64,000 bases of DNA, from positions 286,059 to 350,058 of the forward strand of contig CAJJDN010000041.1 in NCBI GenBank assembly GCA_905182985.1, given 5' to 3'. The notes below the pieces were generated by a model, which worked only from the letters and a program-made list of their open reading frames with translations, did not search any database and was not told the origin of the DNA. This DNA comes from Paramecium sonneborni (Eukaryota; Ciliophora; Oligohymenophorea; Peniculida; Parameciidae). This document shows positions 46,764 to 60,268 of the stretch, piece by piece (the first letter of the stretch is position 1; each line of letters opens with the position of its first letter). The position numbers and the translations under genes are program-made.

Positions 46764-48413
46764 TCACTTTTCATGCAATTAAATTAAGAATTCCTATAAA
46801 AGTTTATCTAAATTAGCAACAATTCCTTTCTCACAATGCCATTTAAAATTTGATGGATTTTCTTTAGTTCCTACAAAAAGTTTTGAAGGTTTGCAATTCA
46901 AATGTAACTAAAGACAATAGTAATCATAAGAATTTAAATCACAAATTTGTTTTAATTCTTTATCATTTAATTTATCAGCAATTTATTCGATATGTCCACT
47001 TCCTATTCCTGAAGATATTCCTTATACAATAGATTTCAATTTTCTATCATCTGTGTTGTCAACAGCAAATATATATTTTTTATCTGGAACAGTTTCGGAA
47101 ACATATATAATCATAGATATCAAATCTTTAATATGAATAGTTGGAACTAAATTCTTACCGTCTCCTTAATAATATAATTTAGTTTGTTATTATAAATAAG
47201 CTGCCTTTATAATTAGAATTTTATACTTTTAAATATTTATAAAACAAATCTTCTTTTCTTCCATAAATTAGGCCTGCACTAATAATTATTACTTTTAAAT
47301 TCTCATTTTTATTACTCAAAAATAAATCTTCCCAATCTTATAAATCCTCTTCTTTCTAAGATGAACATCTTGATTTATAATCATTTTCGTCCCAAAATAT
47401 ATCTTAAAAAAATGTTTAATTTTGTTAATAATCAAGTTAAAGAAGTTCTGTTTAATCTTTAATTTAATTATTTTACTAAGTTTTATTTTACTTATCAGGA
47501 GTTGCCTGCCATGATAATAGTGATGAAACAACTATTAATACCTTAGATTAATTTAATTATACCTTCTAATTTTATTTTTGATTTTATAAATAATCATACA
47601 TAAAATCAAGTTCTGCTTAGGTTGATTATTAAATCTGATAAACAAAAACATCACATTCATTTATAATATCTTTTCTAATTTATTATAAATAAGAATTGAT
47701 ACAGATCCCAAAAATTTTGTATTATCTTAAAATTTTTAAACTTTTTTTATTGGTTTAAATTTGCAGATCCAAAATGAAAACTTTCTCTTTAATCTAAATT
47801 AGATAATTAAGAATAAAATTCATGCCCAAAAGGTGTATCAAGATTATTTATGAAATATTTCTTATACATTAAATATATTATGAGATTTGGAAAAATAATA
47901 ATTTTATAATCATTTCGAGATCCTTTTACCTTTAATTGCAAAATGATGATTCTGAGTTTTTTTTAGTTTTTTAGATTTAAATTATGTGGTCCTTTTATTT
48001 TTCTGTTATTATAAGGAATTTAAACTATTGATATAATCAATTTCATCAATTTGAATGATATTAAATTGATCTATATTTTCCTCTTAAGAAACACTAGAAA
48101 TTTAGATTTTTGGTTATTCTTATTGTTAAATACTTTTTTTTTGAGTTGATTTGTAAATAATGGGTTCAGAAATTATTTGATCATGTAAATCATAAAGAAA
48201 TAATAATTCTTCTCCTTATTTTTTATTCTTTTTTAAATTATTAACAATTTCAGTCATTTCCTCAATATCCTCAGAAATTCTCATTCTTTTGAATTCAAAA
48301 CAAACTGATTCTTCATTTTATTTTAATTCCTCATAGTATTAGAAGTATTGTTCCTCATAGTCTTCCCCTTCCTTAATCTCTTTATCAGGCCTTTTTCTTG
48401 CACCAATTTTCAT
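46764..48413 (-). CDS. NAD(P)-binding epimerase-like protein resembling the N-terminal half of adenylate kinase 7
   Basis: ATG 48413 (MKIGARKRPDKEIKEGEDYE) to TGA 46764-46766, about 500 codons. The first 150 residues are acidic and unmatched. The second part follows the N-terminal domain of AK7: a VLIVVSSLLSWQATP-like strand, VIIISAGLIYGRKEDLFYKY, then GDGKNLVPTIHIKDLISMII and KYIFAVDNTDDRKLKSIVQG. In AK7 this is followed by an adenylate kinase domain; here the frame ends after IVANLDKLLQEFLIQLHEK, and no kinase P-loop is seen downstream. AK7 is needed for motile cilia in animals. Frame changes between 47.2 and 47.95 kb imply several introns that I did not place exactly. Confidence 0.65.
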
Positions 48414-48576
48414 TATATTTCTACAAGAAAACATTATTGAAACAAATATTTAAAATTTTTCATATTGATTTAAGTTTAAATAACTAATTTAATAGAATAA
48501 GAGATTAATATCTTATAATTGTTTTTTTAATAAATTTTATTCTTTTCACTCCATTGTTTATTAAATTATAAATAAT

Positions 48577-51488
48577 ATGAATATTTTATTTGAAAAACTA
48601 GTTTCAATAAAAAAAACAAGAAATTAATAAAAAATATACAAATAACTTAGTAAATAATATAAAACCAGAAGATTTATAATAAAAGAAATTTATCAAACAG
48701 AGAAAAAATATGTAGAAGACTTAAAGTTGATTTATGAATTGATTGTCGAAAAATATATAAATTCATATGGAATTGAAGAGTCGAAAAAATTGTTTTCAAA
48801 TATTAAAGAGATTATAGAAGTTAATGAATGGTTTTTAGACAAATTAAGGTTTAGAATTGAATCAGAAAATCTAAAATACTAGAGAAGATATAAATTATAA
48901 TATGAATTATAGGATTATTATGGACATGAAAATAGCAAATTATTTTTTTTTAAAAATGAACAATCAATATTGACTTAATTTGAATGTTATTTTAAATATT
49001 GTGAGAGATATAATACAAATAAACAATAAAGAAGTAAATTAAAAGAAGAGAATGAATATTTTAAATAATTGATAATTGAAGCTGAAAGAAATCCTTAAAT
49101 GAAATCTAATTAAATAGAAGATTATTTTATAAAACCAATTCAAAGATTACCTAAATATATTTTGCTTTTTAAAGATCTAAAAAAAAATACTCCAAATAAA
49201 TAAAGTAGTTCTAAATTCTAGTGTAATAAAGATTTTGAGCATCCTGATTATAATAATATATGTTTATTACTCAGTGAATTTGAAAAGATTAACGATTAAA
49301 ATAATGAAAAAATAGGTGAATTTTAAAATATATAAAAAATGGTTGATATACAGAAGTAATATGGAAGTGAAAAATTAATTATACATGATAACAGAAGACT
49401 ATTTGTTTTTGAGGAAAACCTTGAATTTTATGTAAATTCTTCTTCAAGAAAAAATATTTCTTTATTATGTTTTAGTGATGCCATCTTATTAATTGAAGTT
49501 GATTATTCAGCTGTATTCGGTGCTAAATAAAAATGTATAGCCATGAGTGAATTCTCTCTTGCATCTGAATTTAATACAATTGATTCCAAATAAGGTTTGT
49601 TATTTAAAGTAACAACCAAATAAAGAGTATTTATTTTTATTGCAAATGATATCTAATAATTATAGAAGATTGAAAGATTATTAAGAGAAACATTTGATAA
49701 ATTCATTTAAGACAAAAAAAGTATGCTTGATGAAAAAGGAGGCAATAATGAGAATAATTGGGATTAAGCATAAATATTAGTACGTATTGAAGGAACTGAG
49801 GAATATAATCTAGCTTCTCTTCAAAATTATACAGTATATATAATAAAAATATAATTACAAAATATATAATGGAAAATATATTTGAGATATTCAGAGATAC
49901 TTAAAATTTATAAATACATCATAAAGCGTGATTCTAATTCTAATGTATCAAAATTATAATCTAGTAATTGGTTATAAATCCATAATAATAAATATTTAGA
50001 TTCCCTTAAAATTAATATTGAAGCTTTTATTTAAAGTATATTTTAATGGAAAATATTTGAGAAGTATAAATCAAAAATACTTACAAAATTAGGTATTCCT
50101 ACAAACTTTAATATATTATCAAAATTTATGGGAGATGATAATGATTTAAAGATTTCAAGAAATCAATCAGTAATATCTGAAAGTCAAGATTCTATTGAAT
50201 TTTTAGCTGAAAAACTAAATCAATAATTTTTAGAAGAGTTAAAAATTTCACATTTATTAAAATCTTATATTAGTAAATCCGATGACAAAATTATCTCTTT
50301 TAATATTAAATTGATATTACCTGGATGTATAATAGTAAAAGAGGAAGTTATCAAAGATCCAAACAGCAAAGTTGTAAGTTGGATTATTAACAGTAAAACT
50401 AAATAAGGAGAAATTGTTATAAAAATAGATAATCTAACAAAAGCAATGGAATTATGTGAAATTATAGCCAAAGCAATATAACTATAAGAATTTTATGATT
50501 TTAGATTATTTGTAACAGATTAAAGAGGTAATACAAGATCATTAGAAAATAATCAAATTGTTTTATAATCAGTTCCTTCTCATAGAAACATTCTTCCATC
50601 ATCAAGCTCTAAGTTTTTCACTTTATTTGATGAATCTTATTAACTAGAATTTTGGAAGTATATTTTTTTTCCATAGATAATTGAATAACATTTATATAGA
50701 TAAGATGAAACTAGATTAAAATTGATAGTGGAATAATTTTTAAGAGAAGTTAAAATTAGTCATTTAAATCCAAAAATATGTTCAATTATATATACATTAT
50801 ATATTCTAATTTATAAAGACAATAAGGATTGGGAAAAATAAACTAATTTATTAGATAGGGAAATTTTGAAGAATCTTATTTTGTCTTATATTAGAAAATC
50901 ATAAACAGATCAAACATGGAATGTAATTTTTTTGTTAATTAATAGACTTTAGTAAAGAATTAAATGAAAGTCATTTATCCTGAGATTAAAAATCTTGTAA
51001 AATAGAATGAGAAATTAATCTATTAATAACACATTAATATGAAATAATAATAGATTTTCACAAATATCTAAAATTTAGCTAGAATTGCAATGATAAATTA
51101 ATATTCTTAGCTTCCTTTTTGGGGAATTGTAATTTTTTATGTCGGTATTAACATGATGGATGAAACAAATAAGATTCTAAAATCAATTATTTCAAATGAA
51201 TTACCTAACTTATATCTGGGTATATCATATAATATGTTTTAACTGTTAAGCCCTGGGACAAAAAGATTACTCTGTTCTTTTAATATTGCTTAAATAAATA
51301 AAGTTACTGTAGAACCCATTTACACTTATATAGAAATTTCAAATATACATTTAAATGAAGAAATTAGAATCATATAATTGAAATTTAAAACTATTGAAGG
51401 ATATAAGATATCATAATTAATCAATGATTTTAAAAATCTAAATTAGCAATATCCTCAATTATCATTATTATAAAAAAGTTAGAAATGA
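48577..51488 (+). CDS. RhoGEF (DH-PH) protein with PX-like and MyTH4/FERM-like regions
   Basis: ATG 48577 (MNILFEKLVSIKKTRNQQKI) to TGA 51486-51488; 962 residues after one 23-nt intron (50923-50945). The Dbl-homology domain runs from IYQTEKKYVEDLKLIYELIV to the signature IKPIQRLPKYILLFKDLKK. A PH domain follows (KLIIHDNRRLFVFEEN ... LLFKVTTKQRVFIFIANDI). Then YTVYIIKIQLQNIQWKIYLR resembles a PX fold. The C-terminal 350 residues have a MyTH4/FERM-like look, with LTKAMELCEIIAKAIQLQEF, HLNPKICSIIYTLYILI and LPFWGIVIFYVG. Should activate a Rho/Rac-type GTPase at a membrane or cytoskeleton. The DH domain is firm; PX and FERM are tentative. Confidence 0.85.
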
Positions 51489-51491
51489 GAT

Positions 51492-52208
51492 TCATTAAAA
51501 TGCATATTAATTAATCAAATATTCATAAATAAATTTTTGTATATCCCAATTTTATTTTAATCTCTATATTTATTATTGATTGATAGTGTATTGATTCTAG
51601 GAAACATTCTTAGCAAATTATTGGATTTAGAGTAGATTGTTGATTTGATTTGTTGGTCTTGGAATTTTAGGCTACATAATTAATTCAGATTTTTGAATAA
51701 CAGGATCGGATCCTTTACGCTATCCTCTTTTTTCTGGTAATAATTATTCACTAAAATCAGAAGTTGTTGATTAATTTTCCTTTTTGGAATAATAGGTTGA
51801 TGACGTATCTGTAATGTACCATTTAATTAATTTATTTTGTTTTTGAGGGAGAATTCCTATAGCCTCACTTAGAATTTCATCATTTTCATTAGTTACATCA
51901 TCACTATCATATTATTGTTCAGATTTAGTAGCTTAGAATTCTTGTTAATGATTTAAGAATCTTTCTCTTTCAGTTTATGTATTAAATACATAAATTTCAG
52001 CTTTGAGATTAAGTTTTTTGCATATAAGATAATGGTTACCAGGTTTGCAATCAAAAGAATGTTATTCTCCAAATTTCAATTTTTTACTTTCTTATTATTA
52101 AAAAGTAAAGGATAATCCATGTTCTTATTCATTCTTAAGAATTAATTTATCTTATTTCAAAAGATATAATCTATTTGGCATCAATTCATGATTACAAATG
52201 GTAATCAT
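51492..52208 (-). CDS. hypothetical protein, intronless
   Basis: ATG 52208 (MITICNHELMPNRLYLLKQD) to TGA 51492-51494, 238 codons in one open frame. The first half alternates strand-like and charged segments with a few cysteines (HSFDCKPGNHYLICKKLNLK). The second half is Ser/Gln/Asn-rich (SEQLLPEKRGQRKGSDPVIQ). No domain recognised. Its stop is only 3 bp from the stop of the convergent RhoGEF gene. Confidence 0.65.
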
Positions 52209-52417
52209 TGATTAAATATTATAAAATATTATATAATTTACTTAGCATAAGAATATTAATGATATGAAATAAAAGTATATTGCATCCGTTGATATATGAT
52301 TAGATTGTAGAATTAGAAGAATTAAAATAAAAAAAAGTATAGTAAAAAAGATAATTGAAATAAGATTTGAATTTAAGAAAAAAGTAGAAAAATCTGGATG
52401 ATGAATATTTTATAAGT

Positions 52418-54130
<1,713 letters not shown>

Positions 54131-54208
54131 TATATAATTATTAATAAATAGTCATAATCTTTAAGCAAATCCAAAAAAATCAATCTAACAATCTTATCTA
54201 AACATCTT

Positions 54209-54424
54209 TCATTTTCTAAATTTACTTATTTCTTTTTTCCCTTTAAATTCAATCCTACTCTCTTTTAATTTATTCAAATTCTTTCTCTAAATCAGATATA
54301 AAATTTCATCCTCTTTTATTTTACAATTATATTATATTTCTAATTAAAATAATATTAGATTTCTTTTTTTTAACTAACCATAATACTCACAAATATTTTC
54401 ATCAATTTTATATATATTTATCAT
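54209..54424 (-). CDS. small hypothetical basic protein
   Basis: Intronless ORF, ATG 54424 (MINIYKIDENICEYYGQLKK) to TGA 54209-54211, 71 residues. It reads as a charged helical peptide (CKIKEDEILYLIQRKNLNKL, then ESRIEFKGKKEISKFRK). Codon choice favours A/G first positions, as in real genes here. Not recognised. Confidence 0.45.
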
Positions 54425-54814
54425 GTTTACTTTACTTTAATTTTAATCTATTATTTATATCTTTCTGAAAAACAAAAATAATTAAATTTAATTGATATAT
54501 ACTAAAATTAATATATGATCAAATAAAAATGAACCTGCTCAACAAATAATCTATTTTTAATGATTATTTTTATTTAAATTACATACTATTTAATTTGTAA
54601 ATATTATAATGGAATATCTATTATTCTCATATTTATCATGACAAAAAATATATTTATATCTGAAACAAAATATTTTTATAAAATTCAAAATTATTTACAT
54701 TGATCAAAGATTATTTTATTTTTTTTTGGTTTCTAATTCAATACGTCATTGTCCAATATTTTTAAACAGTTTTAATTGTTAAAAAATTAATATTAATTAA
54801 AAGTTAAAGTAAAA
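54425..54814. other. intergenic, AT-rich, nothing recognisable
   Basis: About 390 bases between a small minus-strand ORF and the ORF at 54815. Homopolymer-rich (runs of T and A). It probably contains the upstream region of both neighbours; no motif could be named. Confidence 0.5.
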
Positions 54815-55054
54815 ATGGGTTGTACTAGTTCGAATCAAACAAATGATCAAGTTATTTGTTAAATTTCTAGTCAACAAAAAAAATAGAATGAAAAACTTAA
54901 TATAGGAATCAATTTAGATACAGAATATTCGGAAACCAGAATGTATTAGATTAAAAAAAATCCTATTGTGCAGAGAAGAATTCTTAAGTCAATTAACACT
55001 AAACAATTGCTTTCAAAATAAAATACAGCTGAAACATATACATCTATTTATTGA
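54815..55054 (+). CDS. short N-myristoylation-motif protein, possibly first exon of a broken gene
   Basis: ATG 54815 opens MGCTSSNQTNDQVICQISSQ: Gly2, Cys3 and Ser5-6, a classic N-myristoylation plus palmitoylation start. The 79-codon frame ends at TGA 55052-55054. In the same frame the sequence continues after that stop (ITQNDIQIYKILFDLSKQDH ...), and in another frame further on (IRIQLFPTFQIRSICKEIFE ...), to about 55.56 kb. This suggests either a multi-exon gene with unusual introns or a pseudogene. No family recognised. Confidence 0.35.
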
Positions 55055-56020
55055 AAATCTCTTTTCAGCTAAATAACTTAGAATGATATATAAATTTATA
55101 AAATTTTATTCGATCTCTCTAAATAAGATCATTAAATATAGTATCAACTTTCTGAATTTCTAATTTTGATGTTCTTATAATCAATCCTCAATTAAACAAC
55201 GAATAAAGATATTCTAATGAAAGAAATTGATTTAAAACAGGTTGTGCTTACTATATTATTTTATAATTCATAAAATCTTATTTAACATAAAATTTTGAAA
55301 TGAATTCTTATTCCGTAATTAGAATTCAACTTTTTCCGACTTTTCAAATTCGTTCAATTTGTAAAGAAATTTTTGAATCTCTTTTATAATTAAACATTAA
55401 ATCAAAGGAAGAAAATGATTTTGAGAGTAGATTTTAGGTATTAAATTTAAAGAATGGATTTTGCATATAGAAATATTTAATGCAATAATTAACATCCAAC
55501 TAAAAGTAATTAACTTATTGGCAGATTTTATTGTATAGATTGACATGAATGATCAATCCTTAATTATAATATCTTAATTATAATAAAAAAATATACTATA
55601 TAAAAAATTGTGTTAATTAATTTTTATAACAGAATAAATAAATAATTATAATCAACTTAAATTTAGAATTAAATAAAATTTAGAGAATAAGATACATTCA
55701 ACCAAGTATTAGGAATGTATAAAAACGAAGATTTTCAAGTTTTTAATTTGGTAGTGGAAGAGATCTCGCATTTTTGGATAATTAGAAATGATTATTATTT
55801 TATTTGATAATCTAAAATTAAAATATGAAATATTTGATGATTATTTAAACATGTTGAGTTTATTTTTAAGACCAAAATTAAAGCCTTAGAGAAAACTATT
55901 AAAAAAAAGAATGTTAATATAAATTAGAAATGTCTTTAAGGGAAAGTAGCAAGATAAAAAATATAGTTTAATTCATTAATATTAACAATTTTTTATTGTG
56001 ATAAATATAAATATATCATA
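55055..56020 (+). other. interval with exon-like fragments, gene structure unresolved
   Basis: Plus-strand fragments at about 55.06-55.31 kb (SEFLILMFLQSILNQTTNKD), 55.30-55.56 kb (MNSYSVIRIQLFPTFQIRSI) and 55.69-56.0 kb (MIIILFDNLKLKYEIFDDYL) each look translated, but they fall in different frames and are separated by TGA. No set of 18-35-nt introns joined them. They may be the body of the gene starting at 54815, decayed sequence, or chance ORFs. Confidence 0.3.
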
Positions 56021-58639
56021 ATGGGGAATATTTGTAAGCCTTAGGTTTAGTTAGTAGAAGAAAATGAAGTAGATTTAAATAAAAAAGCTGAAATAGAAGA
56101 ATAACGAAAAAAAGCAATTGATAAATAAGAAAATATGCATGATTAAAAATAAGAATCAATAACGGACGATTAAAAACATTAATAAGATAATGAGGATGGA
56201 TAAAAGATGAGAAATGAGAATAATTAAGAAGTACATTATAAAGATAGTTCTTTAGTTAAAAAGAAGAGAAAATAAAAAGATGGCATAAATTGCAGCAGTT
56301 ATTGATTAGGAAGTAATATATGAAAATATCTAAAAACAAGATAAAGGGAAAAATCCATTAGATTATTAACTATTATTGAATGCATTTTCTAATAGTTTTA
56401 TATTTGCTTAGCTTTAAAATGATGACAAGTATCAAAAATTGATTATTATTTTGAGCAAAGGTTATTGATAAAATGTTCTATTGTACAGTGAAAGATTAGG
56501 AGATGGTATTTAAACAAGGAGATAAAGGGAGTTCATATTTTTTGATAGAGAGAGGTTAATGTTAAATAATAATAAATAATGATGTGAAGAAGACTTTAAA
56601 ATAAGGAGAAGCATTTGGTGAATTAGCATTATTATACAATGCTCCAAGATCTGCTTCAGTGAAAGCAATAGGAGGTAATTTAATGATTAATTTAAAGATT
56701 GTGCATTTTGGGCAATTGATAGGAATACAGTTAGAAAAGTTATAGAGGAAATTTCATTAAAAGATTATGAGTAAAATAAGGAGTTTATATAGAAGGTTTA
56801 ATTTTTTGGTAATAAAATGAAATAATAAATTAGAATCTCTTACTGATGATTAGAGAACAGCAATTACATCAGTACTAATAACATTAAATTTTAAATCTGG
56901 TGAAATAATAGTAAATGAAGGTGATTAAGCAGATTCATTTTTTATAATAAAAAAAGGAGAGATAGAGATTTGCAAGGGAGGGAAATAATTGAGAATAATG
57001 TAATAAGGAGATTCTTTAGGTGAGTAAGCTTTATAGAGTAATTCTGTAAGAGGTGCAACAGCAAAAGCACATAAGGATGTAATATTATTGGCATTGTCAA
57101 GAAATGATTTGACAAGAATTTTAGGAGATAAAATATAGACAATTATGTTTTTGAATTTATAAAGATGGGCATTTGAAAGACATCCTATTTTGAAATAACT
57201 TACAAAACTTTAAGTAGAAAGGATTGTAAGTAATATGGAACAAAAATAATTTAAATAAGGGGAAGTAATTTTAGAGAAAGGTTAATAATGTACTCATTTA
57301 ATTGTTGTTTTAATGGCAAATATTTAATATGGATAATAATCAATAGAAAAAGGATAAATGTTTGGAGATAAATTTCTAGAATAATCAAATTAAATTCTAA
57401 CTGATTCTTTGATTATGAAATCAGATGGATTGATAAGTTAAATATAAATAAAAATCTTTTTTGAAATTATTGGTGGTACTTTAGAACAAATATTCTTAAA
57501 GAATGAAAAAGCACATGATAGATTCATTAAAAAAGAAGAAGGTTAAAAAAAAGATTAATATGATCATTTTAAATTAGAAGAATTAATCTCAATAAAGAAA
57601 TTAGGCTAAGGATAATTTGGTAATGTATATCTCGTTCATAATAAAACTGATAAAAAAAATTATGCACTTAAATGTATATCAAAAGTTTAAATAATTGATT
57701 AAAATTTGGAAAAACATTTAGCTTAAGAGAAACAGACTCTTCAAACAGCTAATTTTCCACTTATTATGCATTTCGTGAAAAGTTTTCAAGATAAAAATTA
57801 CATATATTTTTTAGTAGAATATATTAAAGGAATGGAATTATTTGATGTAATAAGAGAAATTGGACTTTTGAATACATATGATTCTCAATTTTATGTAGGA
57901 TCTTTGATTCTATGTATGGAATATCTCCACCTTAATAACATTATTTATAGAGATATTAAACCAGAAAATGTAATGGTTGATGATAAGGTAATTAATCTAA
58001 TTATTTTAAGGGCTTTATGAAATTAATAGATTTAGGAACTGCTAAAAATTTAAAAAATAAAAATGGTAGAACACATACTATTATTGGAACACCTCATTAT
58101 ATGGCTCCAGAAATCTTATCAGGAAAAGGCTATACATATGCAGTTGATTTATGGTCTATAGGAATTTGTTTGTATGAATTTATGTGTGGAAATGTACCAT
58201 ATGCTGAAGATGCTGATGATCCGTAAATCTTTATTTCATTTATTTAGATATGACATTTATGAAGAAATCTAAAAAAAACCTTTGACTTTTCCTTCTGTTC
58301 TTAAAGATCGAAAAGCAAAAAAGTTAATTGAACAACTATTAAGTAAAACTCCTGAGTTGAGATTAGGATCTTCATATGCAAGTTTAAAAAACAATTAATT
58401 TTTTGAACATTTTGATTATGATTAATTGATGAATAGGGATTTAAAACCTCCCTATGTTCCACCCAAAAGCAAACTATAAAGTGACAAAGAAATTCAAAAA
58501 GCAATTTAAGCTGGAAAACTTATCACTGAAGAAATCAAAGTATATTATTATCATAATAATATAGAATGACCCTACAACAACCAATAACATCTATAAACCA
58601 GAAAAAGCTAGAGATCCTAATTGGGATAAGGATTATTGA
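56021..58639 (+). CDS. cGMP-dependent protein kinase (PKG)
   Basis: ATG 56021 (MGNICKPQVQLVEENEVDLN) to TGA 58637-58639. Gly2 and Cys5 suggest myristoylation and palmitoylation. An acidic/Lys-rich N-terminus precedes cyclic-nucleotide-binding domains: the first has the full phosphate cassette FGELALLYNAPRSASV near 56.64 kb; the next (FKSGEIIVNEGDQADSFFII ... GEQALQSNSVRGAT) and a third (MFGDKFLEQSNQ) are degenerate. Kinase domain: LGQGQFGNVYLVHN, YALKCISK, IIYRDIKPENVMVD, LIDLGTAK with Leu in place of the usual Phe of DFG, GTPHYMAPE, AVDLWSIGICLYEFM. Introns at about 57,989-58,011, 58,224 and 58,540 are clear. The AGC-type tail ends WDKDY. A membrane-bound, cGMP-responsive kinase is expected; exon joins before 56.5 kb are approximate. 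Confidence 0.9.
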
Positions 58640-58682
58640 ACAAAAATTATTTCTTATGCTATGACCACACATTATATATTAA

Positions 58683-59876
58683 TCAATTTTTAACTTCAAA
58701 TTGCATCAGATTCCATTAATTCAAAATCCCAAAATAAAGCTATTTATCTTTACAACTGATTAAACCTTTGTAGAAATACAATTATAATTTTGCATCAACT
58801 AATTTCTAATCATATAAGTATATTTGCTTATCTTTATCATTTACCTTAAGTATTTAAGTTTTTATCAATTACTCTTTTAATAATTCAAACAATATTGCAT
58901 TTGAATCTTTAAAATTCATTAAAGCAAAGTCACATATCTAAAATATTTAATTTTCAAACTTATTTTTCATCTAAAGGACAGTTTTTCATTCTTAGAAGAT
59001 TGAAGATTCTAGAGTGCTTTAGGGAAAACTTATCTTCAACCCACTTGATCTCTAAATTTTCTTTTAGTTCTTTCTGTTTTTATAAATAGATTGTTTAATC
59101 CTAAAAGTTTGAAATCCCATAAATTTATCTTAATTATTCCATAATTGCCTAAATTATCAAAAAAAAATTACATTATTTTTAACAGTATCTATTAATCCTG
59201 TCCAATTTATCTATAATAGGGAATTCTATGTAACTGATTATTATTTTTGAGATAGAATTTCTATTTTTTTATTTGCCTTTTAAGTTTTTTTCTCAGATTT
59301 ATTTTTTGTATCCTTATGTATAGTTTCTTTAACTTCTTCATGCTGATCTGGTTATTCTATTTAAACAATTTAAAGCAAGCTTTTATCAAATAATTCATTA
59401 ACTAATATTTCCAAATCATTTTCTTTAATATTATCAGAAATTAAATTCTGTATTCCAAAAACCCCTTTTTTCAATGCATAATCAATTATTATGTTGTATT
59501 TTTTTTCTATGCTCAATAATTCTGGTACATATTCTCTACCCAACAAGGCGATATGATTAACAAAAATTAACCCTTTTTTTTTTATTTTTTTTTTTTTTTA
59601 ATTAGGATCATCTTGACTCTTATCTTTATCAGAAGATTTTTTCAACTCAATTCCATTATCCTGTTATGTTTTAAATTTAAAACCAATAATTTAATGTTTT
59701 ATTCCTAGAGTAATCACAATTTCAAGGAATTTTAAGTCATCAAACCTTGTATATTTTAAAATGTCTTAGTATTGGATTGGCCCATATTAATCAAGCACAT
59801 TAACAACCTTTCCCATAGCTTCTCCAAAATGCTATTGAGCTAATTAAGAAAAATATAAAGTTCGAAATGTATTCAT
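58683..59876 (-). CDS. POLR3C: RNA polymerase III subunit RPC3 (RPC82/POLR3C)
   Basis: ATG 59876 (MNTFRTLYFSQLAQQHFGEA) to TGA 58683-58685, about 370 codons. The start, HFGEAMGKVVNVLDQYGPIQ followed by YQDILKYTRFDDLKFLEIVI, is the first winged helix of RPC82. The end, ICDFALMNFKDSNAILFELL then KEQLIKTQILKVNDKDKQIY and LYDQKLVDAKLQLYFYKGL, matches its last winged helix and tail. Introns GTAATTTTTTTTTGATAATTTAG (23 nt) and GTTTGAAAATTAAATATTTTAG (22 nt) are clear. A poly-Lys tract (plus-strand T runs near 59.58 kb) sits in the middle linker. Shorter than human or yeast RPC3. Part of the RPC3-RPC6-RPC7 subcomplex that opens tRNA and 5S promoters. Confidence 0.8.
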
Positions 59877-59931
59877 TAAATATATTAATATGATTAAAAT
59901 AACAAATCCTCTGATAAATTTTAGAATTAAA

Positions 59932-60221
59932 ATGATAAGAGTTTAATGTAAACCTTATTATAATGTTAAATTAATTAGAGATCAAATTATGGATGTTATG
60001 AATGAAGATTTTTAAGAAAAAGATGGGCAAGGGAGTCTTCATTTATTTGTAAAGGAAACCTTATAAATGTTTAAGTCATTTCAAATAACCAGATTGCAGT
60101 ATACTTTGTAACAGAAATTGAAATGAATGGCAATATTTTGGAATAATAAATTTGTAGAGACCCATTATAAAAATTTACTATTTTATATAATTCTATAGAA
60201 ATTGATCCTTTACGATTTTGA
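59932..60221 (+). CDS. small hypothetical protein
   Basis: ATG 59932 opens MIRVQCKPYYNVKLIRDQIM and continues DVMNEDFQEKDGQGSLHLF. The likely C-terminus is in another frame (IAVYFVTEIEMNGNILEQQI ... NSIEIDPLRF) and ends at TGA 60219-60221. A 44-nt GT...AG segment would join SLHLF to IAVYF; it is longer than usual. Not recognised. The start is 55 bp from the divergent RPC3 start. Confidence 0.4.
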
Positions 60222-60268
60222 ATTGATTAAAAAATTGATGATATCTATTTTATTTTTAATTATACACA

